DNA of 64,000 nucleotides from Afipia massiliensis (GCF_014203115.1 NZ_JACHIJ010000001.1:806001-870000); one strand, 5' to 3'. Counted from the stretch's first letter, positions 20,144 through 28,259 are shown. Notes: generated by a model not told the origin, from the letters alone. Program-made: numbers and translations.

Positions 20144-20608
20144 TCAGCCGCCGCAGCCGCCGATGGTGACCTTCACGTTTGCTTTCGCCATGTAGAGATT
20201 GCCGTCCGACATTTCCGCGACGCAGACGATGTTCTGGGTCTGCGCGAGGCGCATGCGGGTCGACGCGGAGGCCTTGCCGCAGGCCGGCGTGAACTTGTAG
20301 GTGACGACGCCGGGAAGCGGATTGCCGTCGGCGAACACATGAACCGCCTTCACGTAATCCTTGTCGGTCATCGGGCTTTCGACCTCGACGTTGACCGGCA
20401 CCACGAGGCCGTTCTCGGCGATCTCGGGCACGTCGAGCTTGATCTTGCCGCTGGCTGGCTTCTTGTCGCCGTAGAGCTTCTTGATCTCGGCGGCGACGGC
20501 GTTCTCGTCGGCGAACGACATCTTCGGCGCGAGGAATGCCGCAAGCCCCGCGATGGCCGCGAGCGTCAGCGTTTCGCGACGGGTTGTTTCAGTCACTTTC
20601 AAATTCAT
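20144..20608 (-). CDS. soxY: sulfur covalent-binding protein SoxY
   Basis: A 154-residue carrier with a Tat signal (ETTRRETLTLAAIAG) and the swinging-arm C-terminus GGCGG, whose cysteine holds the sulfur intermediates. The start is ATG 20608 (MNLKVTETTRRE), with a strong AGGAGGA upstream; the frame stays open earlier but lacks a good start. It is first in the minus-strand operon soxYZBCD-soxE-dsrE-soxF and divergent from soxAX. Confidence 0.96.
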   Translation of the reverse strand: MNLKVTETTRRETLTLAAIAGLAAFLAPKMSFADENAVAAEIKKLYGDKKPASGKIKLDVPEIAENGLVVPVNVEVESPMTDKDYVKAVHVFADGNPLPGVVTYKFTPACGKASASTRMRLAQTQNIVCVAEMSDGNLYMAKANVKVTIGGCGG

Positions 20609-20694
20609 CGATGATTCCTCCTGCGGGAGTCTTTTGCATCCCTTGACGATAGTATCGCTTGACGATGCCAAGTCTGATCTATCATGATCCGCTC

Positions 20695-20730
20695 ACATCA
20701 TTATATTGTTTTTCTTGAATGTAAAGATGT
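20695..20730. promoter_or_regulatory. inverted repeat between soxY and soxA, candidate operator
   Basis: The arms ACATCATTATATTG and GAATGTAAAGATGT pair at 11 of 14 positions around an 8-nt centre. The block is AT-rich within a GC-rich region, between two divergent sox operons. SoxR is the obvious candidate binder, but the site does not closely copy the soxV/soxS palindrome. Confidence 0.5.
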
Positions 20731-20731
20731 T

Positions 20732-20782
20732 CTAAGGTGGCGGTTCGCGGGTCCGAATCTGCAAAATTCGGATTCAGGACAC
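20732..20782. repeat. composite repeat related to 2373-2538
   Basis: GGTGGCGGTTCGCGGGTCCG resembles an arm of the first inverted repeat near 2381, and ATTCGGATTCAGGACACC matches an arm of the second near 2520-2536. Within this copy GTCCGAAT and ATTCGGAT can pair. It lies in the likely soxA leader. Confidence 0.65.
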
Positions 20783-20841
20783 CAGGCTAACCGGGGAACC
20801 GAAAAGGTCGCACAGACGACCTGACGGAGGGAGGATAAAGA

Positions 20842-21666
20842 ATGAGACGGACCACGATTCGGTCGGCGATAGCTTTCGCCATTCTGGTGTGCGCTTCGGG
20901 CGCCCCCGTTCATGCACAGGATGCGAGTGAAAAGGAAATCGAGCGCTATCGCGCGATGATCTCCGATCCAATGTCGAATCCCGGCTTTCTCGCGGTCGAT
21001 CGCGGCGAAGTCCTGTGGAGCCAGAAGCGCGGAACCAAGGATGTTTCCCTTGAAACCTGCGATCTCGGCCAGGGTCCAGGCAAGCTGGAAGGCGCCTTCG
21101 CCAAGCTGCCGCGCTATTTCAAGGACGCCGACAAGGTCATGGACACCGAGCAGCGCCTGCTGTGGTGCATGACGAACATTCAGGGTCTCGACACCAAGGA
21201 CGTGATCGCCCGCCGGTTCTCCGGCCCCGGCCGCGCGTCCGACATGGAAGATCTCGTCGCCTTCATCGCCAACAAGTCGAGCGGCATGAAGATCGACGTT
21301 CCGCTCAGCCATCCGAAAGAGCAGGAAATGGCCGCGGTCGGCGAAACGCTGTTCTATCGGCGCGGCGGCGTGAACGATTTCTCCTGCGCGACCTGCCACG
21401 CCGAGGAAGGCAAGCGCATCCGGCTGCAGGGCCTGCCGGACCTGTCGAAGCCCGGCAAGCTCCCGCAGGAAACCATGGGCGGATGGCCGACCTATCGCGT
21501 GTCGCAGGGCGCGCTTCGCACGATGCAGCATCGTCTGTGGGACTGTTACCGGCAGCAGCGCTGGCCGGTGCCTGAATATGCCTCCGACGCACTGACCGCG
21601 CTGACCGTGTTCCTGCAGAAGCAGGCCGCGGGCGGCGAACTCAACGTCCCGTCAATCAAGCGTTGA
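20842..21666 (+). CDS. soxA: SoxA, diheme-type family cytochrome with one heme site
   Basis: A 274-residue signal-peptide-bearing subunit (cleavage after PVHAQ) of SoxXA, which oxidatively couples thiosulfate to the SoxY cysteine. One heme motif, CATCH, lies near residue 185. The N-terminal site is reduced to cysteines (LETCDLG and LLWCM), as in one-heme SoxA proteins that carry a disulfide there. The catalytic ligand cysteine is in [20 protein letters not shown] precedes the ATG. It is first in the plus-strand soxAX operon. Confidence 0.95.
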   Translation: MRRTTIRSAIAFAILVCASGAPVHAQDASEKEIERYRAMISDPMSNPGFLAVDRGEVLWSQKRGTKDVSLETCDLGQGPGKLEGAFAKLPRYFKDADKVMDTEQRLLWCMTNIQGLDTKDVIARRFSGPGRASDMEDLVAFIANKSSGMKIDVPLSHPKEQEMAAVGETLFYRRGGVNDFSCATCHAEEGKRIRLQGLPDLSKPGKLPQETMGGWPTYRVSQGALRTMQHRLWDCYRQQRWPVPEYASDALTALTVFLQKQAAGGELNVPSIKR

Positions 21667-21680
21667 GAGAGGAGCGCATC

Positions 21681-22316
21681 ATGACGTCATCTTTGAAAAT
21701 TGCAGCGCTGGCTCTCACTGCCGGCATCTTCACCGCCCTTCCCTTCGCAGCGTCGGCGCAAACCGCACCGAAGTCCGCGGACCCGGCACTTGTCGAAGCC
21801 TATCTGAAATCCACCTTCGGCAAGGCGCCGCAGGAATGGCAGGATCGCATCGTTCCGGACGAGACGCTGAAGGTCTGCAACGCCTTTCACAACAACGTGC
21901 CGTCGGCGGAAGCCGACAAGATCGTGAAACGCGAACTGGAGAAAGTCGTCTATCCAGCCGACGGAAAATTCCTCGGCGACTGGAAGGAAGGCCGGAAGGT
22001 TGCCAACAACGGCCGCGGCGGACAGTTCTCCGATGCACCGGGCACGGTCGCAGGCGGCAACTGCTACGCCTGTCACCAGTTGGAAAAGTCCGAGGTCTCC
22101 TTCGGCACGCTTGGGCCAAGCCTGACCAACTACGGCAAGGACCGCAAATACGCGCCCGACGAGATCAAGAGCGCCTACACCAAGATCTACGATTCGCAGG
22201 CCGTGTTCGCATGTTCCAACATGCCGCGGTTCGGCGCGAACAAGGTGCTCAACGAGCAGCAGATCAAGGATCTCGTCGCATTGCTGTTCGATCCGGAATC
22301 GCCGGTCAACAAGTAG
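21681..22316 (+). CDS. soxX: SoxX, monoheme cytochrome subunit
   Basis: A 211-residue periplasmic cytochrome, signal peptide about 1-26 (ending ASAQT), heme motif CYACH, and the expected distal Met in the FACSNMPRFG region. It accepts electrons from the SoxA active site. The start is ATG 21681, 15 bp after soxA, with GAGAGGAG upstream. An N-terminal extension of about 60 residues before the heme domain, with its own cysteine (LKVCNAF), makes it longer than the smallest SoxX proteins. Confidence 0.93.
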   Translation: MTSSLKIAALALTAGIFTALPFAASAQTAPKSADPALVEAYLKSTFGKAPQEWQDRIVPDETLKVCNAFHNNVPSAEADKIVKRELEKVVYPADGKFLGDWKEGRKVANNGRGGQFSDAPGTVAGGNCYACHQLEKSEVSFGTLGPSLTNYGKDRKYAPDEIKSAYTKIYDSQAVFACSNMPRFGANKVLNEQQIKDLVALLFDPESPVNK

Positions 22317-22350
22317 ACCCGGCAATCCTGCGCAAAGCGGAGACAACGAG

Positions 22351-22848
22351 ATGAAGGTGCAATATCTGCTGGCGATGGCGGCTGTTTGCGCCCTCGCCTC
22401 GTTTCCCGCGCGCGCGCAGGACGCGACCGTCACGTACAAATCGCTCAGCCCCGAACTGGCGCTGGACGCGGCGAAGGCCGCGTTCGCCGATTGCCGCAAG
22501 CGCGGCTATCAGGTCTCGGTCGCCGTGGTCGATCGTTTCGGCACGCCGCAGGTGATGCTGCGTGATCGCTTCGCGGGTGCGCATACACCACCGACCGCAA
22601 CCGGCAAGGCCTGGACCGCGGTTAGCTTCCGCAGCAGCACAACCGAGCTCAACACGGCAACGCAGGCCCCTGCGATGCAGGGCCTGCGCAATCTCCCCAA
22701 CGTCGTGGTGATCGGCGGCGGCGTGATGATCGAAGCCGGCGGCTCATTGCTCGGCGCGATCGGCGTTTCCGGCGCACCGGGCGGCGACGCGGACGAAGCC
22801 TGCGCCAAGGCCGGCATCGCCGCGATCAGCGACAAGCTGGATTTTTAG
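22351..22848 (+). CDS. exported GlcG/HbpS-like heme-binding protein
   Basis: 165 residues: a signal peptide (ending PARAQ) and a single GlcG/HbpS (DUF336) domain with VAVVDRFGTPQVMLRDRFAG and the glycine-rich end GAIGVSGAPGGDADEACA. Members bind heme or small ligands, and many sit beside oxidoreductase genes. It is 34 bp from soxX and so probably the third gene of that operon. It may help heme handling in the periplasm; no Sox function has been shown to my knowledge. Confidence 0.82.
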   Translation: MKVQYLLAMAAVCALASFPARAQDATVTYKSLSPELALDAAKAAFADCRKRGYQVSVAVVDRFGTPQVMLRDRFAGAHTPPTATGKAWTAVSFRSSTTELNTATQAPAMQGLRNLPNVVVIGGGVMIEAGGSLLGAIGVSGAPGGDADEACAKAGIAAISDKLDF

Positions 22849-22878
22849 CGCGATGTGATCGCGCTCTCGATGTGTCGC

Positions 22879-22987
22879 CGTCATCCTGAGGTGCGAGCGC
22901 TTGCGAGCCTCGAAGGATGATGGCTCTGATGCGTGGCGCGCATCCTTCGAGGCTCGCCGCAAACGCGGCTCGCACCTCAGGATGACG
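22879..22987. repeat. long palindromic intergenic repeat, copy 1
   Basis: CGTCATCCTGAGGTGCGAGC at the left edge is inverted at the right edge (CTCGCACCTCAGGATGACG), with internal arms TCGAAGGATG/CATCCTTCGA. A second copy is at 24016-24119. Confidence 0.88.
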
Positions 22988-23051
22988 CTGCCTCCTGAAC
23001 ATGTCGGCGGCTGCTCATTCGCATTAGCCGCACGTCTCATCCGCTTTCGAT

Positions 23052-23651
23052 TTAGGCCGGAGCCTTGAGCTTCTTCAGCCGGAACGACAGTCCGATGAAA
23101 ATGACGCCCATGAGCATCGAGAACCAGGCGATCGTCCAGACCAGCGCCAATGCGCCGGCGCCGGGCCGGACCAGGAGGAGAACACCGAAGGCGATCGAAA
23201 CCAGGCCGCCGAGGATCAGCCACCATTCGCCTTCAATTTCCTTGCGCAGTTGAATCGCGCCCCAGATCTCCAGCACGCCGATCACGATCGACCAGACGGC
23301 GATGAACATCAGCAGCACCAGGGCGGTCGTGCCGGGCCAGAAGAACGCCAGCAAGCCCGCGACAATGCCGGCGATGCCGACGAAAGCGAGCCACCAGCGC
23401 GGTGCAATGGCGTCACCTCTGCCGGATATCGCGGCCCATAGCGACAACACCCCGTCAGCGAGCGCGAATGCGCCCCAGAACAACGTGAGAGTCAGCAGCG
23501 TCAGACCCGGCCAGATAAAAGCCAGTATGCCGAAGAGAATGGCGGCGATGCCGCGCAACAACACCAGCCACCAGTTTTGAGCGAGAGCTTCACGCAGCGC
23601 AAATCCTGAACCGGGTAAGGTTGCCCGCGATGGGGCCGGTGTGTCGGACAT
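23052..23651 (-). CDS. HdeD family (DUF308) membrane protein
   Basis: A 199-residue integral membrane protein of about six hydrophobic segments arranged as repeated pairs, e.g. WWLVLLRGIAAILFGILAFI and later WWLILGGLVSIAFGVLLLV, the DUF308 repeat. HdeD was linked to acid resistance in E. coli; elsewhere the function is unclear. The start is ATG 23651 (MSDTPAPSRA), with GGAG upstream. It sits alone between the sox operons, flanked by repeats, and is probably not part of sulfur oxidation. Confidence 0.85.
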   Translation of the reverse strand: MSDTPAPSRATLPGSGFALREALAQNWWLVLLRGIAAILFGILAFIWPGLTLLTLTLFWGAFALADGVLSLWAAISGRGDAIAPRWWLAFVGIAGIVAGLLAFFWPGTTALVLLMFIAVWSIVIGVLEIWGAIQLRKEIEGEWWLILGGLVSIAFGVLLLVRPGAGALALVWTIAWFSMLMGVIFIGLSFRLKKLKAPA

Positions 23652-23947
23652 TGGGTCTCTCCGTTCTTTTGACGTTGCACAATCGTCCCGTTGTTTCCAA
23701 CCGTCTCCAGGGAGCGACCGATGGCATCGGCATGTTCGAACGCAGGAGCCGCCTTCAGCGCATCCTCGTGACATCGGTCAGAATTTGCCTGTTGCCGGCC
23801 AGTGTCAACTTTTGAAACCGGCATGTGCCGCAGAGCGCCAATGCTCGGAGCGCGATGCTTTGGTTAAAGAGGTCTTCCACAAGAAGAAACAATGCGCTCA
23901 GGCCAGCGAGCGCAGGATTGAATCGATGGGCGGGCCGATTTCTCCAC

Positions 23948-23997
23948 CCGTCATTCCGGGATGCGTCCCTTGGCGCAGGCCCGGAATCCATGATCAC
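23948..23997. repeat. short palindromic repeat, third family
   Basis: CCGTCATTCCGGGATGCGTC with GACGCATCCCGG-type inner pairing and the closing CCGGAATCCATGA form an imperfect hairpin. The end of a related unit (CCCGGAATGACGG) occurs at about 13196-13208. Confidence 0.6.
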
Positions 23998-24015
23998 TCG
24001 CGGAGACTGGACCGC

Positions 24016-24119
24016 CGTCATCCTGAGGTGCGAGCCCTTGCGAGCCTCGAAGGATGAGGGCGACGCGCGGCGCATCCTTCGAGGCTCGCCGCAAACGCGG
24101 CTCGCACCTCAGGATGACG
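24016..24119. repeat. long palindromic intergenic repeat, copy 2
   Basis: Nearly identical to 22879-22987: same outer arms CGTCATCCTGAGGTGCGAG / CTCGCACCTCAGGATGACG and same inner GCCGCAAACGCGGC hairpin. The two copies flank hdeD in the same orientation. Confidence 0.88.
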
Positions 24120-24708
24120 CACCACCCACGCTAGGCCCGCCTGCAACATTTCGTGATGGGGATACGAATCCCCGCGCTCCGAACCGCTCGTATGTTCGGG
24201 ACGTCCTGTTCGCGGGGGGCGCTTTCTAGAGGCGTCTGAAGGCGGAGCAGGATGCGGCGCCTGCGCGCACGGTTCGCACCCGTTGCGTCCGGGAGGCTGG
24301 GGTCACCGTCCGGGCCAACTAAGTGGCTCTGCCGTTCGCGGCTGGACGCGGCGAGGACGAAGGCGGCGAAAGCCGGCCGGATCAGGACGTGAAAGCGTCC
24401 GTCCTCACCCGGAAGTACGGTCCCCTCGCCCAAAATCGCCGCCAAATAGCAGTCAAGCTTGCGCAGACTGCGTAAACTTGTCTGCGGAGCGCCGCAAGGC
24501 GATGCGCTTTCGGAGAACCATCGCCTCGCAAGCGATGCCGGAAGCGAAACAAGACAAGGTGCGCCTCGCGGCGCTCCATGCCCCTCATTGCTAAGGGGCG
24601 AGACTAAAAGCTCACCTCGCGCGCGATCAAGCGCGAGAGCAATTGCGCGTGGCTGTTTGAAAATTGAATCAGAAAGTCGAAGTGACGCACGCTATCGCGT
24701 CACACTCA

Positions 24709-24837
24709 ATGTCGTCCCCGCGAAAGCGGGGACCCATAACCACCAAACGACATGACAATGGCGAGAAGGTTGCTCCGAAATCTCCCTCAAATCGATGACT
24801 CAGGGAGTATGGATCCCCGCTTTCGCGGGGATGACGT
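24709..24837. repeat. REP-like palindromic element
   Basis: ATGTCGTCCCCGCGAAAGCG on the left and GATCCCCGCTTTCGCGGGGA on the right, inverted and about 65 bp apart. It shares the GGGGACCCATAACCACC flank with 13033-13166. It lies beyond the soxW stop and may serve as its 3' end. Confidence 0.85.
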
Positions 24838-24872
24838 GGAGGGGATGTCCTCCCCACAAGGGGATAAGAAGG

Positions 24873-25460
24873 TCACGCCTGCCGCTTCAGCCACTCCGGG
24901 AACGGCGCGGACTCATAACCCTTCTCACGGACATAACGGAACATCGCGAGAAATTCGTTCGGCTCCAGCAATCCCGGCAGGCGGGCGACTTCCCGCGCCT
25001 GTCCGCTCTTCGCCGCAAGACCCGTCGCGGCCTCGGGAAAGAACTGGATCGTCGGCGTGAAGCGAACGCCGTAAGCCTCGGCGAACGCCTTCTCGCCGCG
25101 CTTGCGCCCGTCGAAATCGGTCACTTCGCGCGCGCCGATATGGTTGAGATGAAGAATCTCGAAATTGTCGCGGATGTAGCTTTCGATCTTCGGGTCCAGC
25201 ATATGCACCTCGTGCATCCGCTTGCAGGCCGGGCAACCCTTCAGCCCCCACATGATCGCGAAGCGCTTGCCCTTCGCGGCCGCGCCGGCGAGATCCTCGG
25301 ACACATCGAGGAAGCTGTCGAGATACCAGTCCATGTGGTAGATGCCGTCGTCGCCGAGCTTGGCCTTCGCACTGGCCGGCGCAGCGCGCAGGCTCAGGGC
25401 GCCGATGCCGAGCGCCGCAATAGCGTGCCGCCGGGTCAGAAGTTTTTTGTTGTTGGGCAA
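24873..25460 (-). CDS. soxW: periplasmic thioredoxin-like protein SoxW
   Basis: A 195-residue exported thioredoxin-fold protein with active site CPAC (LKGCPACKRMHE) and the cis-Pro loop RFTPTIQFF. The N-terminus carries a Tat-like signal (LLTRRHAIAALGIGA). It likely receives electrons from SoxV and reduces SoxY or heme-site thiols. The frame is open upstream, but AGGAGGT at 25465-25471 places the start at TTG 25460, a rare start codon here. It lies 20 bp downstream of soxV in the same operon. Confidence 0.85.
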   Translation of the reverse strand: MPNNKKLLTRRHAIAALGIGALSLRAAPASAKAKLGDDGIYHMDWYLDSFLDVSEDLAGAAAKGKRFAIMWGLKGCPACKRMHEVHMLDPKIESYIRDNFEILHLNHIGAREVTDFDGRKRGEKAFAEAYGVRFTPTIQFFPEAATGLAAKSGQAREVARLPGLLEPNEFLAMFRYVREKGYESAPFPEWLKRQA

Positions 25461-25480
25461 GAAGACCTCCTTCGTCCGCG

Positions 25481-26224
25481 TCAGCCAAACGATCCGAACA
25501 CCGGAAATGTTTCCAAGAGCCAGCCCGCGATGCGCGGCATGCCGCCAGTCAAAAACAGCACACCGGTCAGCACAAGAGCGCCGCCGATCACCTTTTCGAT
25601 AGTGCCCATATGCCCGCGCAGCCGCGCCATCAACCGCATGAATGGCGCAGAAAACAGCGACGCCAGCATAAACGGAATGCCGATCCCGAGCGCATAGGCC
25701 CCGAGCAGCGACGCGCCGCGCACCGCCGATCCTTCGACGCCGGCGACCACAAGAATCGCCGCCAGCACCGGACCGACGCACGGCGTCCAGCCGAATGCGA
25801 AAGCGAGACCGACGACATAGGCACCGAGAAATCCCGCGGGCTTCGAGGCGGTTTGAAATCGCGCCTCGCGAAACAGCAGCCGGATCCTGAACACACCAAG
25901 GAAATGCAGACCGAGAATGATGATGATCACGCCGGCGATGATGGCGAGCGTGTCGAAATACGCGGTGATGGTCTTGCCCAGCGCCGAGGCCGATGCGCCG
26001 AGCGCGACGAACACCGTGGCGAAGCCAAGCACGAAGGCGAAAGACAGCGCCACCACGCGCCAGTTCGGCCGCCAGCCGGGCGCGGCGTCGTCCTTGGTCA
26101 GATCATCGAGGCTGATGCCCGCCAGGAAGCACAGATACGGCGGCACCAGCGGCAAAACGCAGGGCGAGAGGAACGACAGCAGCCCCGCCCCCAGCGCGCC
26201 GATCAAGGAAATGGAAGAAACCAC
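25481..26224 (-). CDS. soxV: CcdA-family thiol electron transporter SoxV
   Basis: A 247-residue membrane protein with six predicted transmembrane segments. The two membrane cysteines of CcdA/DsbD-type transporters are in FLSPCVLPLVPP and FGWTPCVGPVL. It moves reducing equivalents from cytoplasmic thioredoxin to periplasmic SoxW. The start is GTG 26224; the upstream purine content is weak, and the operator palindrome lies only 20 bp away. It is divergent from soxS. Confidence 0.92.
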   Translation of the reverse strand: MVSSISLIGALGAGLLSFLSPCVLPLVPPYLCFLAGISLDDLTKDDAAPGWRPNWRVVALSFAFVLGFATVFVALGASASALGKTITAYFDTLAIIAGVIIIILGLHFLGVFRIRLLFREARFQTASKPAGFLGAYVVGLAFAFGWTPCVGPVLAAILVVAGVEGSAVRGASLLGAYALGIGIPFMLASLFSAPFMRLMARLRGHMGTIEKVIGGALVLTGVLFLTGGMPRIAGWLLETFPVFGSFG

Positions 26225-26244
26225 GGATTTTCCGGCTCTGGCAG

Positions 26245-26264
26245 ATACATGCGAATTCGTGTAT
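26245..26264. promoter_or_regulatory. palindrome between soxV and soxS, candidate SoxR operator
   Basis: ATACATGCGAATTCGTGTAT is an inverted repeat with a GAATTC centre and only two mismatched pairs. It occupies the short gap between the divergent soxVW and soxSRT operons. Its size and symmetry fit an ArsR-family dimer, and the regulator gene soxR is two genes downstream. Binding here would block both promoters. Confidence 0.7.
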
Positions 26265-26273
26265 ATGTATCAC

Positions 26274-26666
26274 ATGTCTGGACAAACGCTCGCAAAAACC
26301 GTCGCCGCGGCCGCACTTTCAACAAGCATGCTGTGGCCGGTCATGACGCAGGCCGCCGAACTCGTGATGTTCGAGCAGGCCGGCTGCATCTATTGCCAGC
26401 GATGGGACCGCGAAGTCGGCGCGCTCTATGAGAGGACCGAAGAAGCCAAGGCGATGCCGCTCCGGCGCATCGATATTCGGGATCAAAAGGCCAGCGGTAT
26501 CGTTCTCGCCGCGCCGGTGCGCTACACGCCGACCTTCGTGGTGGCCGAAAACGGCCGCGAGGTCGGGCGCATCACCGGCTACAGCAATGACACCGCGTTC
26601 TGGGGACTGCTCGACGCGCTCGTCGCGAAGCTGCGTCCCTCGCCGCGCGAACCCAGTCGAATCTGA
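26274..26666 (+). CDS. soxS: periplasmic thioredoxin-like protein SoxS
   Basis: 130 residues: a signal peptide (about 1-29, ending TQAAE) and a small thioredoxin-like domain with CIYC (EQAGCIYCQRWD) and the cis-Pro loop RYTPTFVVAENG. In other Sox systems SoxS is a thiol-disulfide protein needed to reactivate SoxY. An in-frame ATG nine bases upstream (26265) is an alternative start; neither has a good ribosome site, and the palindrome lies immediately upstream, so the mRNA leader must be very short. Confidence 0.85.
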   Translation: MSGQTLAKTVAAAALSTSMLWPVMTQAAELVMFEQAGCIYCQRWDREVGALYERTEEAKAMPLRRIDIRDQKASGIVLAAPVRYTPTFVVAENGREVGRITGYSNDTAFWGLLDALVAKLRPSPREPSRI

Positions 26667-26697
26667 CGACGTTTCACCGTTTGAAAAGATAAAGCCA

Positions 26698-27075
26698 ATG
26701 ACATCGATCCTTTCATCCGAACTGGAAACCGAACTTCGCGACGGCGCGGAGTATTCGCCCGAACTCGACCAGTTGATGCGCAAGGCGCGCAAGGCCAGCA
26801 ACTTCCTCAAAGCGTTGTCGCACGAGAACCGGCTGCTGCTGCTGTGTCTTCTGGCGGAGCGCGAACGGTCGGTCACCGAACTCGAGAACATCCTGTCGCT
26901 GCGGCAGTCCGCCGTGTCGCAGCAGCTCGCGCGGCTGCGTTACGACGGCATGGTCGATACACGGCGCGACGGCAAGACGATCTACTACAGCCTCGCCAAT
27001 GACGACGTCCGCCGGGTGATCTCGGTGGTCTACGATATTTTCTGCGCGCCTGTGGAGGCTGCAGACAAGAAATAA
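26698..27075 (+). CDS. soxR: ArsR-family persulfide-sensing repressor SoxR
   Basis: 125 residues with an ArsR winged helix (SVTELENILSLRQSAVSQQL, then a beta wing TRRDGKTIYYSL). Two cysteines, Cys50 in LLLLCLLAE and Cys116 in YDIFCAPVE, sit in the helices that carry the dithiol sensor of SqrR, BigR and Sox-cluster SoxR proteins. In those, a polysulfide bridge between the cysteines releases DNA. It most likely represses the sox operons through palindromes such as 26245-26264. It is 31 bp after soxS. Confidence 0.92.
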   Translation: MTSILSSELETELRDGAEYSPELDQLMRKARKASNFLKALSHENRLLLLCLLAERERSVTELENILSLRQSAVSQQLARLRYDGMVDTRRDGKTIYYSLANDDVRRVISVVYDIFCAPVEAADKK

Positions 27076-27092
27076 CCTGCCGCAACGGCAGG
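27076..27092 (+). terminator. short hairpin after soxR
   Basis: A perfect 7-bp stem CCTGCCG/CGGCAGG with a CAA loop begins at the soxR stop. There is no U-tract, so it may only attenuate read-through into soxT. Confidence 0.35.
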
Positions 27093-27146
27093 CGGACGCG
27101 ACACGGCCCGCAAGGCCAGACGTCGCGCCGATCCGGGAGAAACGCC

Positions 27147-28256
27147 ATGCAGAACATGTCTGCCTGGATGCAAGCTTTGGGCGGTTTCGCCATCGGCGCA
27201 ACTGCGGGCTTCGCCGTGCGCCATGCGCGGCTGTGCACGTTCGGCGCCATCGAGGATGCGCTGATGGGCGGCGACAGCCGGCGGCTGCGCGTGTTCGGGC
27301 TGGCGCTCGGCATCGCCATTCTCGGAACGCAGGCGCTGATCGTCGGCGGTGTGCTCGATCCTTCATTGGTGACCTACACGCCGTCTGCGTTGCCACTGGT
27401 TGCGATCGCCATCGGCAGCGTGATGTTCGGCATTGGCATGGCGATGGTCGGCACATGCGGCTTCGGCTCGCTGGTGCGGCTCGGCACCGGCGATCTGCGC
27501 AGTCTCGTGGTGGTGTTGGTGCTGGGCGGTGCGGCCTATGCGACGCTGCGCGGAATCTTTGCCGGGTTCCGGATCGACTTTCTGGAATCCCTGTCGCTTC
27601 CGATGCCGAACGGCACCCGCGCCGAGATCGCATCGCTGTCGTCGCAACTTCTCGGTATCGACACGCGCATTATCCTCGCAACAATCGCAGGCGTCGGATT
27701 GTGCTGGCTGGCACTTCGCGACCCGCGGCTCAGGCGCGCACCGCGACTTCTATCAGCGGGTATCGTGCTCGGCGTTCTCATCGTCGCCGGATGGATCGTG
27801 ACGGCGTCAGTCGTGGATGAGTTCGCCGGCCCGTCGCGCCCGCAAAGCCTGACGTTCGTCTCCACCGTCGGTAAGGCGCTTTACGCGGGCCTGCTGAACG
27901 TCACGAATTTCGCGGACTTCGGCGTCGCCAGCGTGTTCGGTGTCATCGCCGGATCGTGGCTCGCCGCATGGCGCGCGGCGGAGTTGCGCTGGGAAGCGTT
28001 CGATGACGACCACGAGATGCGGCGCCATCTCGGCGGCGGCGTGCTGATGGGCGTCGGCGGCATTCTCGCCGGCGGCTGCACCATCGGTCAGGGCCTGACC
28101 GCCGGATCGATGCTGGCGCTGTCCGCGCCGCTCGCCATCGGCGGCATGATTATCGGTGCGCGGCTCGGCATCGCAATTCTGGTCGACGGTTCGCCGCGCG
28201 ACATCATTCAGCGCCGCTGGGCCAGCCTGCTCGGCAGAAGCAACCCGGCAGAATAG
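27147..28256 (+). CDS. soxT: YeeE/YedE-family sulfur transporter, SoxT-like
   Basis: A 369-residue membrane protein with about nine to ten hydrophobic helices in two homologous halves. Three conserved cysteines characteristic of the YeeE thiosulfate channel are present: Cys30 (HARLCTFGAI), Cys104 (VGTCGFGSLV) and Cys311 (GGCTIGQGL). These pass the anion along the pore in YeeE. It likely brings thiosulfate or a related sulfur species into the cytoplasm, perhaps as the signal read by SoxR. It is 71 bp after soxR and likely in the same operon. Confidence 0.9.
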   Translation: MQNMSAWMQALGGFAIGATAGFAVRHARLCTFGAIEDALMGGDSRRLRVFGLALGIAILGTQALIVGGVLDPSLVTYTPSALPLVAIAIGSVMFGIGMAMVGTCGFGSLVRLGTGDLRSLVVVLVLGGAAYATLRGIFAGFRIDFLESLSLPMPNGTRAEIASLSSQLLGIDTRIILATIAGVGLCWLALRDPRLRRAPRLLSAGIVLGVLIVAGWIVTASVVDEFAGPSRPQSLTFVSTVGKALYAGLLNVTNFADFGVASVFGVIAGSWLAAWRAAELRWEAFDDDHEMRRHLGGGVLMGVGGILAGGCTIGQGLTAGSMLALSAPLAIGGMIIGARLGIAILVDGSPRDIIQRRWASLLGRSNPAE

Positions 28257-28259
28257 CGA

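Larger units (their letters stand above)
23652..24872. other. 1.2-kb gene-poor region with three repeat families and an unexplained middle block
   Basis: It holds repeats at 23948-23997, 24016-24119 and 24709-24837, plus a block at about 24230-24700 that is not repeated here. In that block several hairpins are visible, such as GCCCCT/AGGGGC around 24583-24601 and CTCGCGC/GCGCGAG around 24617-24638. Short open frames occur on both strands but none has a convincing start, ribosome site or codon pattern. I see no tRNA or known RNA gene. Confidence 0.6.

Noticed and set aside
23052-23651. HdeD as a component of sulfur oxidation.
   Set aside because: It is flanked by repeats, alone on its strand and belongs to a general membrane family; location alone is weak evidence.
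24150-24260. tRNA-like segment (GGGGATACGAATCCCC hairpin).
   Set aside because: It looks a little like a T-arm, but no acceptor, D or anticodon arms with conserved bases can be built around it.
24131-24445. Possible 104-residue protein on the minus strand in the repeat-rich gap.
   Set aside because: It ends in repeat-derived sequence, has no ribosome site, and overlapping frames look equally protein-like; kept only as an unexplained block.
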